The notes below the pieces were generated by a model. The model saw nothing but the letters and a program-made list of their open reading frames with translations. It did no database searches and was not told the DNA's origin. A DNA stretch of 64,000 bases from Plantago ovata. Its lineage: Eukaryota > Streptophyta > Magnoliopsida > Lamiales > Plantaginaceae. Of this stretch, positions 1 through 11,633 are shown piece by piece. The translations under genes and the position numbers were made by a program. Each line of letters starts with the position of its first letter. Within the stretch, counting starts at the first letter, position 1. The stretch is taken from NCBI GenBank assembly GCA_028274465.1, contig CM051457.1, positions 109,181,982-109,245,981 on the forward strand, written 5' to 3'.

Positions 1-2036
1 ATATGTGTGATTGTGTACTAGTGAGTAGTGACTATTCCCATGTCATCTAATAAACCATCTATATATCCGATCATGTGAGAATTTCAGCTAACCTCAATTT
101 TCCAAATTAAAGTTATCTTCTTGATCATTCTGTTCCATTGTGATTAATATTTCATCCAAGATAAATAAGACAACCCTCAGTTAAAAGAAGTGATTAATGG
201 TTTAAGAGAGTAATAATTTATTAATTAGCAGAAGGCCCAATTTGTTAGCGTAATACAGGCTTTAGAAGCCCAATAAGCAGTCACTAGTTGGATTGGACTT
301 TGGGCTAGCTGTTCAAATCGTGTCAATAAGTCAATGCAATCTACTTCAATAATTATAATATTGTTTGTTTATACGAATCCCAAATGCAGGCATATCATAT
401 GGGATCATATGCTTTTATCCCATTATGCTGATAATAAAATATTAGCATTATCGATATATATTGATCGAAATCTAGTGTCTTGGATGGATTCAACAAAATA
501 CACGGTGTACTATATGTCTATACTACATTATTATATATTGTTATATACTGTAATTTATAATTGGAATTAAATGAATTCCAATATAATACTGTTGAATGAT
601 AATAATTCAAGTTACTTGTCATTTTAGATCGAATGAATTCCCATCAAATCATTTCACATTTTTAGTATTGGATATTACTATCATGATGAAATTATACATA
701 ATATAAATTTGACTGATGATAAGTCTTTGAATCCTTCTACGAAATCTTTGACTTTCTCTTCCAACATAAATATAAGTCATGCAGTTGACGTGTGACTCAT
801 CAATGAGGTATTTATAATAAGAATAAAAATGATTCGATTCATTGTAAATACTACTCGTACCGAATTATTTTTGAGGTTCCAATTCACATTTTGAGTCAGT
901 TAGCTTGTATTCCTATTATGTTTTTGTCATGTACAGATGGTTCGGTTATCATATTTCGTGTACACGATTATTACTTGAAGTTGAATTTAGAATTTGGGGC
1001 AATATTAACTGTTAGGCATCATATTGAAAGGTATGTATAATCCTCTAGCATATTAGCATATTGACTCATTTGGTTAACTAGTCAAATTGAACTCGAGTTA
1101 GAATCGTGCTTAAAGCATGTGATTAGGAAATGGTGGTCCGCTAATGAATGGTCTGTTATGAAAGAGCATTCATGAGCAGCAACCAGCAACTAGGGTGCAA
1201 GTGGCAACAACGGGGAAAAGGCCAGTCAGTGCATGCATGTTGTTGTTCTGGTTATGAACCAGGAAACTGCTATTGTTGACCCACAATGGGGCATCCATAT
1301 GCAGTTATGCACCCACTAATTTTTCATATTTTTGCTTATCATACCCTTTTATAGATTTTAAAAATTTGTGAGGTGATGTAACGAAAATCTGGGTTAATTT
1401 CTACGAGACAACCAACATTTGATAAGATTGTAAGTTAAATCCGACTCGATTGGTTAACACCCACTCCTATTAATATTTGACGGACCGTTTGATACTCATT
1501 TAGTAGCAGCTAATTTAAGGAGAGGAATGAGAGGTGAATAGTAACTGACTTAGAGAAGAGAAAAAATGAAGGTTAATTTGAGAGGTATTTTAATATTTGA
1601 CAAAGTTTTACATTAACTGCAAATTTAAAAGTTACTAGTAGTAATTTAGAGTGGACAATGGACACTTTAAAATGAGTGCCAAAGAGTCGGAGAGTGTCCC
1701 AAATATGAATCAAAAGCTATAACGAACTCAATTAACTAGTACCAAAACTTTTTTTTTTATGTGGATGCTACTGCAGCTAATGGTACACAAATAAGAATGT
1801 GATTTCGCTGTGCTTATTATGCCCACACCCACCCTCTTCATCTATAAACACAACTTTCAAATTTGAACTTTCCAGTTTCCACCGACGGTCCGCCTCTAAT
1901 TCGGATTGGTCTCCACGGCCCAGTGAGAACTTGGACACCACATTGGACGGTTTCTCCTTCAATAGATGCCCGCATTTACATCGGAATTCAGCAACTAAAA
2001 CTATACAATTCTTTTCCGATGTACATGCGGAAATTA
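1..2036. other. intergenic DNA, no gene recognised
   Basis: AT-rich sequence with only short ORFs, none with a recognisable domain or codon bias. A 27-bp segment around 1933-1962 recurs imperfectly at 2436-2464 (shared core GACGGTTTCTCCTT), on either side of the MITE listed next. No promoter, RNA gene or conserved coding exon is visible. Confidence 0.6.
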
Positions 2037-2403
2037 GAGCATTCACATATGCTTCCTTAAAATGGTATTTTGTTGACAAATATTGGCAAAAATATCAAAT
2101 TATGTGTAAAAGTCTAACAAATCATATTTCTTCAAATTTGTATGGACCACCAAAAAATAAAGTAGGAAACACACTTCACATGCCTAAACTTGTGCATGCC
2201 TAAAACTTTTTTAGTGCATTAAACATTAATTTATATACTATATTTTAGAATATATGGTTATTAAAATTATTATCTATATATTTATTAGATCACTAAAAGG
2301 AATGTGATTTTAGTGAATTGTTAAATAAGTACTGAAAATATTATAAGAAATGTGTTTAGAACGGTGTTAGAGAATTTATTTAGAGAAACTGATGAGAATG
2401 TTC
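2037..2403. mobile_element. MITE with TTA target duplication (PIF/Harbinger-like)
   Basis: The ends form imperfect terminal inverted repeats: left GAGCATTCACATATGCTTCC, and the reverse complement of the right end begins GAACATTCTCATCAG. The trinucleotide TTA lies directly outside both ends (2034-2036 and 2404-2406), the target duplication expected of PIF/Harbinger elements. The 367-bp interior is AT-rich and non-coding. About 15 of the first 20 TIR bases match, so the call is fair rather than strong. Confidence 0.55.
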
Positions 2404-3505
2404 TTAAAGACTTCCCATTTAAGAATTTATCTTCGACACCATATTTGACGGTTTCTCCTTAAATGGGACTCAAAAATCAACACACCAAACATAAAAGAAT
2501 TAATTCCAAATTCATGATATAACCTATGAAATTAGTGTTTGTAAAACTAACTCTTTTGATAAAAATAAATTAAAATTTAGCTTAATTTAAGATAACATCA
2601 TTAATGAGTTCAAATTCATCATCTTCTCTGGTTTCAACTTACAATATTATTCAGTTTTCTTCAAAATAAATTAATTTATAAACTAGTGGAAATGACCGAT
2701 TAGTTTTTTAAATTACACTAAAGTCAACTCAACTTGTATGAGACTCAAATGGTCTTACTTAATTTGTCATGTTATTGTTTGTTCTCTTGTTTAGCTACTA
2801 CAATGGGTTAGTGTGAGGGTGACCAACTAACCATTAATAACATTGTTCAATGAATTATTATTAAGCCAGCTCAAAACACTACGAGTCCTAATTTGATCCA
2901 CAATTCCAGAATTAAGCTCGTCTGACTTTTTTGCGTTGCATGTCCACCACTACTTAATTAACGTGATACGTATTTGAATGCGTTAAGAAATGTACATATC
3001 TAAACTTATTGTACGTAAAAAATAAATTCAGATTATGATGGATATTGTTCGTCAAATAAATTTAGATCGCGACTCGCGAGCAAGAGCTATCTCATCTTGC
3101 GTCACAATTCGTCATGTTCCCAAGTTCTTGTGTCTCAATTTTGCACATGTGTTGTATTTTTATTGATCATCGGCATTCGTGTGAAACAAAAAGAATTCAA
3201 CATTTTGTCCCCTAGACTTGTTCCAAATAATATTCCCTCCTATGTGGTTTTGGTTAGAGTTGGCTTTTCGACTCGTCACCCCCTTATTCTTGGCTTCTTG
3301 CTAGTAGGAAGACATACTAGAGACGGGGTGGTCAAATTTTATTCCGTCCGTAACGAATTCTTAAGTTTTGGTGGGGTTCTATAATTTTTGGATTTTGGGG
3401 TTTTGGTGCTTATTTGTAATTGGGTGGTGCAACTCTTTTGCAATCTCATTTGTACCGTTTTTATATTCTTGAATATATTTTGATCGTTTCGAAAAAAAAA
3501 AACAT
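2404..3505. other. intergenic DNA; possible retroposon 3' end with A-tract
   Basis: No convincing gene. The open frame at 3097-3384 shows no recognised domain. The stretch ends in an A-rich tract at 3491-3502 immediately before the left LTR of the minus-strand copia element, so a poly(A)-tailed retroposon may have been present before the copia insertion. I could not identify its source. Confidence 0.4.
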
Positions 3506-3819
3506 TGAATCTTTTATTGAACTAAATTGAATATTTGTGAGTACAAATTCCAAGAAACAAGAATGAGTAAGTAGAAGAATAATCCAGAGAAGAACCTATA
3601 TAAACTAAAGGAAAGAAGAGTAAGAAGAGAGAGGCGGCTACTACTAGTTATACGTCAAATCAAACCTAATACAAAATATCTAATGTTTATAAGCAACACA
3701 ACTTAATTGGTAAAATAGCAACTTTAAGTCTTCAACAAATTATTAAAAGGCCCTTCAACTTCTGTTTCATGACAGACAAGGCCTTGACTTCTTCATTCTT
3801 CAGAACTCAAGTCCTTACA
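3506..3819 (-). repeat. 3' LTR of the minus-strand copia element
   Basis: About 314 bp, reading TGTAAGGAC...GATTCA on the minus strand, so it has TG...CA ends. A TATATAGG box is visible near 3595-3602 on the minus strand. It abuts a polypurine tract on its inner side. No second copy exists in the window, so the ends rest on the TG/CA rule and the polypurine tract only. Confidence 0.7.
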
Positions 3820-3836
3820 CCCTCCCTCAAGCTAAA
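3820..3836 (-). other. polypurine tract of the copia element
   Basis: On the minus strand the sequence TTTAGCTTGAGGGAGGG lies directly before the 3' LTR start TGTAAGG. This is the position and composition expected for plus-strand priming. Confidence 0.65.
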
Positions 3837-3995
3837 CATGGATGTTCTTCATGTTTAGATTGCCCAGAAACCTGATAAATAAGACTCTAGCTAGTGGTTT
3901 GGTAAGGATATCAGCAACTTGATAATCATTTTTTACATGGAAAAGCTTTATCACCTTTGAATTGATTTTGTCTCTAACAAAGTGACAATCTAATT

Positions 3996-6823
3996 CTATA
4001 TGTTTTGTTGGTGTTGAACAGGATTATGTGCTAGATAGTAAGCAGACACATTATCAGTATATATAACTGCAAGTTGTGTGTGTTCAATACCAAAATCTTT
4101 AAGGAGATATAGTAACCATTGAACTTCACAAATGGTAATAGCACAAGCCTTGTACTCAGCTTCACAACTAGAACGACTGATCACTTGTTGATTCTTGGAT
4201 TTCCAGGAGATCAAGGAGTCTCCCAAGTAAACTGCATATCCTGTAATGCTCTTTCTAGTATCTGTACAGCCACCCCAATCTGCATCAGAGAAGGCTTTTA
4301 GATGCAAAGATGAATGTACACTATAAAATACTCCTGGACCTGGATTGCCTTTCAAATATCTTAGGACTTTGTGTGCCAGTTCTAGATGGATATCTGTAGG
4401 GCTGGACATGAACTGGCTTAAAAGCTGCACAACAAAACATATATCAGGTCTTGTTATAGTAAAATATAACAATTTTCCTACCAGACTCCTGTAAACTTGT
4501 GGATCAGACAACAAAATCCCATCATCTTTGTTGACTTTTGATTTCTGGTTCATAGGCACATTACTAGGTTTACAATCAGTGAAACCTGTGCCATGTAAAA
4601 GATCAAGAACATATTTTCTTTGGCATATAGTCAGACCTTGCTCAGATCTTGCAATTTCAAGTCCCAAAATATATTTCAAGTCACCTAGATCTTTAACTGT
4701 AAATTCAGTATGCAAATGATGCTTTACTCTATTTATCTCATCCATGACATTACCAGATAAAATAATATCATCAACATAAACTACTAAAATAGTAATGGAA
4801 TCATTTGAAACTTTTGTAAAGAGATACATATCATCATGAGATTGAACATAACCAATTTTTACCAAGCTAGCAAACAACTTATTGAACCATTGCCTGGATG
4901 CTTGCTTTAATCCATATAGGCTTTTGACCAATCTGCACACTCTTGTATCTCCCTCTTTCATATATCCTTGAGGTGGTTTCATATACACTTCTTCGAGATC
5001 ACCATGCAAGAATGCATTGTTCACATCCAATTGTTGTAAATGAGATTTCTTGATAACTGCTACAACTAAAAGGAGCTTAACTGTGTTTAATTTGATCACA
5101 GGAGAGAAAGTATCAAAATAATCTATTCCTTCGTCTTGAGTATAACCCTGCGCCACTAATCTGGCTTAATACCTTTCAAGAGAGCCATCTGCCTTGAATT
5201 TAGCTTTATAAACCCACTTAGAACCTATACAGTTCTTGTCAGCTGGTAAATTAGTTAAAATCCAAGTGTTGTTCTTCTCTAGGCTTCAATTTCTGTTTTC
5301 ATGGCTTGTTGCCATTCAGGAAACTTATTTGCCTCTTTGAAATTTTTAGGCTCAAGAACACAAGTAATTGCAGCAGTGAAAATTGAATGCTCAGGTGAAA
5401 GATTTTTAGTTGAAACATAATCACTAATAGGATAATGAGAAATACAACTAGTTCTATTCACAGAAGCAACATTAGCACTATGATGTTTCAATGAGTCAGG
5501 TAGTTGTACCTGATATACCTGTAAGTGAGAAGGAGCTCTCTTATCTCTGACATGTCTAGCAGCTGCAAGAATAGGATTATTGTTTTTGGAAGATGCACCT
5601 TGCATGTTTTTGCTAGAACTCATTGTTCTATTCACTTCTGCAGAAACATCATTAGTTGTAGAAGCCGTAGAATTATCAGTTGTAATTGTTCTTCCTGCAG
5701 AGACATTGTTAGGTATAGTTGAAACATTGACAAGATTATGATCAGCTTGTTCAGAAACAACATGTGATAATTGTTCAGATATATCAGCACTATGCAAAAC
5801 ATTTTCATGTGCAATATTAGTAATAATAGGAGCAGCTGTATGTGAAGTGTTATTGCTAGTGCTAGAATTGCTTTCATTTATTTCATGTATCATATGAACT
5901 GGAATGTAATTTTCAGCAGTCATAAAATGCTCAAATTAATAAAACACCTTTATATTCAGGAAACAATTCATCATCAGGTTTCAAATATTCCTTATCATCA
6001 AAAGGAAAAATATTCTCATAAAAAACAACATTTCTAGATATAATAACTTGATTAGAATCAATATCAAGTACTCTATATCCTTTTGTACCAAAAGGATACC
6101 CAAGAAACACACACTTGACAGCTCTCTTTTGGAACTTGTGCCTTCCTGCAACATTAGTAGACGCAAAACACAAGCAGCCAAAAGCTTTCAAGTGATCATA
6201 AGAAGGTACAGTTCCATATAGCATTTCATATGGAGTTTTATTGTGTAGTACAGTTGTAGGTAGTCTATTGATAATGTGAGCTGCAACCAAAACACAATCA
6301 GTCCAGTATTTTCAATGTATATGAGACTGAAAAAGGAGAGGTCTAGCTATCTGCAAAAGATGTTGATGCTTTCTCTCTACCCTCCCATTCTGCTGGGGTG
6401 TGTGTACACAACTTGTGTGATGTAATATTCCATTCTGATTGTAAAAATCAGTCATCTTAAATTCTAAACCATTGTCACTTCTAATGGATTTCACCTGTAC
6501 ATTAAATTGAGTTTTCATAAAGCTGCAAAAATTCTCAATTAAAGACCTTGTTTCAGACTTGTTTTTCATAAGAAAAACCCATGTGCATCTTGAATAATCA
6601 TCAAGAACTGTGAGGAAGTACCTGTAACCATTGTGAGAAGCAAGAGAAAAAGGACCCCATATATCCATATGTACTAACTCAAAGATACTTGCAGCATGTG
6701 ACACACTTTCATCGAATTGTAAACGTTTTTGTTTACTATAGTGACAGATATCACAAGGCAAAACAGTAACATTTTTATTCAAATTCAGATGAGTCATAGT
6801 ACAAAGTTTTTGTAGAGGAGCAT
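3996..6823 (-). pseudogene. copia pol: integrase, reverse transcriptase, RNase H (broken)
   Basis: The integrase part (6797-6312) shows the zinc-binding tail CDICHYSK, the catalytic region HMDIWGPF, VLDDYSR and IRSDNGLEF, and TPQQNGRVERKH. It continues after a break at 6290-5931 with the integrase C-terminal segment and at 5923-5279 with the linker before RT. The RT/RNase H part (5156-3996) has the LDVNNAFLHGDL and YVDDIIL motifs of reverse transcriptase and SDADWGGCTDTRKS and SCEAEYKA of RNase H. Stops or frameshifts separate the segments near 6300, 5927 and 5160-5279. The first codons after the gypsy insertion (6818-6798) continue the frame of the other half. It encodes no functional polyprotein. 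Confidence 0.88.
6819..6823. other. target site duplication AGCAT of the gypsy element (left)
   Basis: AGCAT at 6819-6823 is repeated exactly at 15236-15240 on the other side of the gypsy element. A 5-bp duplication is standard for LTR retrotransposon integrases. Confidence 0.9.
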
Positions 6824-8135
6824 TGATGAACGCGGGTTTGTCAGTTCCGGTTCAAGCAAATAAATTTGTTATTAAGCCAAAGGCAATTCTCAACTACAAC
6901 GAAAACCGTAGTGTAGCAGTAGAATGACCTCGAGTGTCGTTCTTTCAGGACTATAACTAGCTTTATCTATTTAACTAGAGAATATAAAACAGCAGACGTA
7001 ATAGCAAAGGGGTTTCTAACAGATAATGGAGATTGGTGATAGTATGATCCTTCAAAGCATAACGGGTCAATAATCATGTGTAAATTCCTCGGTCTTGCAT
7101 GGAGATCTTTGATCAATCTAATGTCCTGTTGTAATTATTAAGCACTACGAAGATAATGATACTGACAAGTCAAGCACTATTGTCCAATTGTGTTCCGTAA
7201 TTATTCAACACTACGAAGATAAACATGCGCATAGGTCGACGAGGGTCCAATTGTGCACAATAATTAATACAACATACGAGAATTTAGGCTGAGCCTGATC
7301 AACGAAATAAAGCAATAACACGGAGTATAATGCGCGATATAACCATTAGCATGATTATCTTCCCCTCGCTAAGAATTCACATACTACCACCAATGATAAG
7401 TTTAGCTACTCATAATAGGCATCCAATCAACAGAAATCATAGAAGAAAACATGTTGAAAGATATATTAAAATAAGTAGAATAAACTGTAAGATACAATGT
7501 TACCGAAGGTTGTCAATCTCCGAAGACTTGCGATCCTACAAGCTCCAATCTGCTATGAAAAAGTGTCCCCTAAGCTACGAAACCCCAGAACAGGCTCTGG
7601 GAAGTTCCTACCTAAAACTACAGAGAAAGGTGAGAAAGTAGGTCTGGAAAAGTATGAATTTCGGAGAAAAACTGAGCAACTATATATAGGCCTCGAAATA
7701 GTGTGGGGCGGTTCGCCCCACACACCGGGCGGTTCGCCCGGTGTGGGGCGAGTCGCCCCACGTCCCGGGCGGTTCGCCCGGGAGAAAATCTCGCGAATTC
7801 CGCGTTTTCGACGCGTTTTTTGATTTCTTCCCCTTTTTGGACTCGGTTTCTGACTTCTAGTGGCCTTCTAACCTCCAGATTCGACCCCTAGACTCCAAAT
7901 CCTATTCGGAAACCTTCAGATACTCCAAATAGGCTTCTGGAACACCAATTCCTTGTCAACTTCAATAGAATTTCCCGGAAATCCTCGATTTTCAACCAAA
8001 ACCTGTAAAATAAAATCTAAAGGGAAACGTGACACTATTCTAATAAAATGTACTAAAATATAGTTAAATTAACATAGAGGATAGCTAAAATAGGTGAAAA
8101 AGACTCAAATGAAAGTGTAAAATACACATTCATCA
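6824..8135 (-). repeat. 3' LTR of the gypsy element
   Basis: 1312 bp, with ends TGATGA...CATCA. It is nearly the same as 13948-15235 by eye, with scattered substitutions and an extra 24 bp in the GC-rich hairpin block (7701-7782). Confidence 0.92.
7701..7782. repeat. four GC-rich hairpins in the LTR
   Basis: Four adjoining perfect or near-perfect inverted repeats share the core GGGCGRNTCGCCC: 7701-7723, 7725-7741, 7743-7761 and 7764-7782. Stems are 7-10 bp of almost pure GC in an otherwise AT-rich element. The other LTR has a shorter version at 14825-14880, and related hairpins recur at 11289-11372. Confidence 0.85.
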
Positions 8136-8175
8136 AACTCCCCGAACCGAACCTTTGCTTGTCCTCAAGCAACTA
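8136..8175 (-). other. polypurine tract and conserved palindrome of the gypsy element
   Basis: Read on the minus strand, GCTTGAGGACAAGC (a perfect 5-bp stem) is followed by AAAGGTTCGGTTCGGGGAGT and then the LTR start. The GGGGAGT tract next to the LTR is the likely plus-strand primer. From memory, a GCTTGAGGACAAGC palindrome at this place is typical of Athila/Tat-group elements. Confidence 0.6.
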
Positions 8176-11100
8176 AGCTAGACTCTAATACAAAAAACAA
8201 TGCAAGACACAAAATGGAGTCTCATGCCAAATAAAATGAACTAATCTACTGAATCTACCAAAAAACATATGAACAAAAACCATATAAATCAAAGCATGAA
8301 TATAGGTTGAAGAATACCTCGATTGACTTATACACATCCACATAAGCACTTATGTCAAGACAAGATAGTCTCTCGTAACATTCTCTACCTGGACCTAGTC
8401 AGTGACGACGTAATGAAGCATGCTAAGATACGAATGGTTGTCCCGTGCCTATGAAACTGAGGACTTACTGTTGTTCCACCATGTTAAGACTTTCCCTCAA
8501 AGAGGTCGAACCAGTACTGGCTCTCATCAAACGAAGGAGGGTTCCCTATAAAAGATAACACTCCCCTATTCTGCCCATCTCTCAAGTAAAGTCTTAAGCT
8601 ATTCACCACTTCCTGAATGACAGGACGAGGGTGGTCTAGAACAGATGACACTCAAGACAAAAAGATAAAAAATAGAAAATTACAACACGATTACGAACAT
8701 TACAAGAATTGGAAAATGAGACACAACACTTTGCTAAACTGCTATTTGGCTTTCTTTTTTTTGGACCCTTTCTTTGCTTTTTTGGGGTCTTTTCTTTTTT
8801 TCTTTCCAGATTCTTTTTTTCTTTTTCTTTTTCTCTTTTTTTTTCCTGGAATTTTTCTTTCTTTCTCTTTTTTTCGATTTTTTTTTTAGCCAACAGTAGC
8901 ATAACAAAAAGAGAAACAAAATGACTCACACGACTTCCCCAAACCTATTCGAAAGAATAGGTTAGAGAACAAAATTTACGGAAAAGGAAAAATAAACTCA
9001 CGATACGGAAATGAAAAACGAAAACAAGTCTAATGATGGTGTAACCCCCTCCTCAAACCTATTCGGAAGAATAGGTTATAAACAAAGGATCACACAACCT
9101 CACACTACCTCCTTCCTAGGCATTTTAGCAATCTCAAAGCATGGTGAAGACTTGTTGCCTCTTAGGTACATAATTACTCGGGAAAACAACCATAAGACCC
9201 TAACATGCATCATCCTATTATAAAGGCCTTCGTGAACCGCAGTAGAGAAAACACCACTAAGTGATGTCGAGACTACCAAGCTTAACTAAGTGCAATACAT
9301 AAATGTGACAAGCCAAGCGAGAAAACCTCAAACAAATTCATAGAGATGAAGCATACGATTAATGGTATAGTTAGTTGATCTACCCAATAAAAAAGTTCAA
9401 AAAATTCGGCAATAAACTCCATATAAAACATGCAAGACTATCCTAGGATGAATGTAGTGAATGCAACCTAAAAATCTAAGAAAGCAGTAAACGTGCAAAT
9501 GCAGACGGATAAAGCATGCGAGGTACTAAACTCAGCCTACCAATACCAAGCTCCAAGCTATCAATACTAGATCACTTAAATCCCATCCCCCCTCATGAAA
9601 TTAACGCTAGTCCCTAGCAGTAAGAAAATGAGGAAATAAGATGTGATACTAGATGTTACCCCATGGTTTGGCCTCAGTCGGCTGAGTGTGCTGCTTGTGA
9701 GTTATTGGGACTGCTCTGGGAGCCTTATATATGATCACCGGGACTTGTGGTAGTGGCGGTAGCTCCATCGATAGATCGGATAGGACCAATTCAACCATCT
9801 GTATCATCATTGTCCCTATTGTCTTCATTGTCACTACTGTCACGCACATCGTCACTAGTAGAGTTGCAGTGTCGAAGGGAATCTTCAAGATTGGCCGCCT
9901 CTGTTATGGAATCTTCCACCCGGTATCTCTCCAACAGGTTGTGAACTATTGAAGGGGAAAGGGCAGTGGTATCAGAACCTCCCTCTCCAATGTTTTACAC
10001 CCCGTGGAGGTTACAGCAAGCTGCTCGGATATTCAGAGGTTGTTTTCCGTTTTTTCCTATGTCGACCACATTCTCTACAGTTGATGCTCCCGATGTCTAT
10101 ATGATGCTCCCTTTAGAGGCAGGCAAGGGGCACCCCAACGAGGGGCTGGGCACCCATGTCATTATGTTTTGGAACCAAGCTAACGCTTCAGAACCTTCTA
10201 GCAACTGCAAACTCAAGATTGAATCCGTCGCGGCGAGAATGTCCCGGTGCCTTCCAGTTCACTCGAACTTTGCAGTCCTTGTGATGGATTGCTGACGTAA
10301 TAATGGTTTCCGTCCCTTCGGTGGTGCATGAATAGGCATAGGAGTCCTTACTCCAGGTGTACTCTAGCTCCTCCTCTTGGGTAATCCACGACGTTGTTGC
10401 AAAACCCCTTGGCTCGAACGCACATCTAACGAGGTCACTCTTCTTGACATGGTTGTAATCGATCCCCCTCCAATACTTCATAGTAATCATACGGGAATGC
10501 TCCTTTCCCTTGGCATGGTTCCTACAAACAACAGTTAGTACCTCGTATGACACAAAACTGACTCATGCATATGCTAGTGTAAGAACGAAACACACAAGTG
10601 ATAAAATCAACAATCGAGCTCCCCAAACCTTTAATGTCTAGCCTAGCTTCTTCATTATGCAACATACCAATGTAACTACTACATGCAATACATCACATTA
10701 TGCTCTTGCTAGACAACCAATATCCTAGATAACAAGGCTCAAATCATACCATAGTAGCGAAAAATTCTAGCATCATAAATCCTCAAACTCAACAATTAAG
10801 CATTCTACCATCAAATCCAACATCATTACACCAATAAACACAATCATATGCAAGAAATCAAAGATAAAGACATATTGCATAACAAGATATATCATCTAGT
10901 AGCAAAATTCCCAAATCAACAATCCAAGCATAATTGAGCATGCAATTGATAGTAAATAACACTTCTAAACACACAAACAACCTACCCATGCATCAAATAA
11001 GCATAATTGAAGCTCAAATTAGAAAACCCCCAAATTCGAAAATTAGGGTTCATAAGAAGATACCTCAGATCTGAAAATCTAATGCATTAGGACGAAATCT

Positions 11101-11633
11101 GTTCGGATGAAAAGATAGATCACGTAATAGGCTTCGATTAAGCTAAAGAACACTAAATTTGGTCAAGAAATGAAGAAGTTATGAGATTTTGAAGGTAAAA
11201 TTGCGATTTTCGGTTTTTGGGGAGGAGGAATGATGAAGATATGAAGAAAATGAGGTAAAGAGGAAGAAATTCGCGTTTTTAACTTACTGGAGCCGTGGGG
11301 CGAGTCGCCCCCGGTGTGGGACGAGTCGCCCCATGCGGGGCGGTTCGCCCCTCATGGGGGGCGATTCGCCCCCCGCTCCCCGATGCGGGGAGACGGTTTC
11401 TTTCGTCAGAAAACGCGGTTTTAATCCTCGAAACCAATTTTTCAAAAACCACTCGAAAAATATCACTCAAACATAAGCATATACGACACAGACATGAACA
11501 AATTCGCATACGAGAAGCAAATAGTTCAAGAATGAATGCATGCAATAAAGCGGTAAAGAAAGCGATAAAAACTCCGGGTTGCCTCCCGGATAGCGCCATT
11601 GTTTAAAGTCTTTGACTCGACTCCTGTCTGTGC
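8176..11633 (-). other. non-coding internal region of the gypsy element
   Basis: About 3.5 kb between the gag-protease ORF and the 3' LTR. I find no RT, RNase H, integrase or envelope motif on either strand. A T-rich low-complexity stretch at 8752-8888 gives lysine-rich shadow ORFs. A minus-strand frame of 121 codons (10553-10188) has no recognised domain. Hairpins like those in the LTR occur at 11289-11372. Confidence 0.7.
11289..11372. repeat. second GC-rich hairpin cluster downstream of gag
   Basis: Four copies of the GGGCGRNTCGCCC-type inverted repeat with slightly varied stems, about 260-350 bases after the gag-protease stop codon on the minus strand. They share sequence with the LTR hairpins although the surrounding DNA is unrelated. 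Confidence 0.8.

Noticed and set aside
1777..2203. ORFs of 100 and 134 codons on opposite strands
   Set aside because: No domain, they overlap each other and one runs into the MITE at 2037.
7330..7891. Overlapping ORFs in the gypsy LTR, also at 14454-14861
   Set aside because: They lie in LTR sequence, differ between the two LTR copies by frame-breaking changes and owe their length to the GC-rich hairpins.
8617..8929. ORFs on both strands rich in Phe or Lys/Glu
   Set aside because: They are translations of a T-rich low-complexity stretch inside the gypsy element; no domain and no codon signal.
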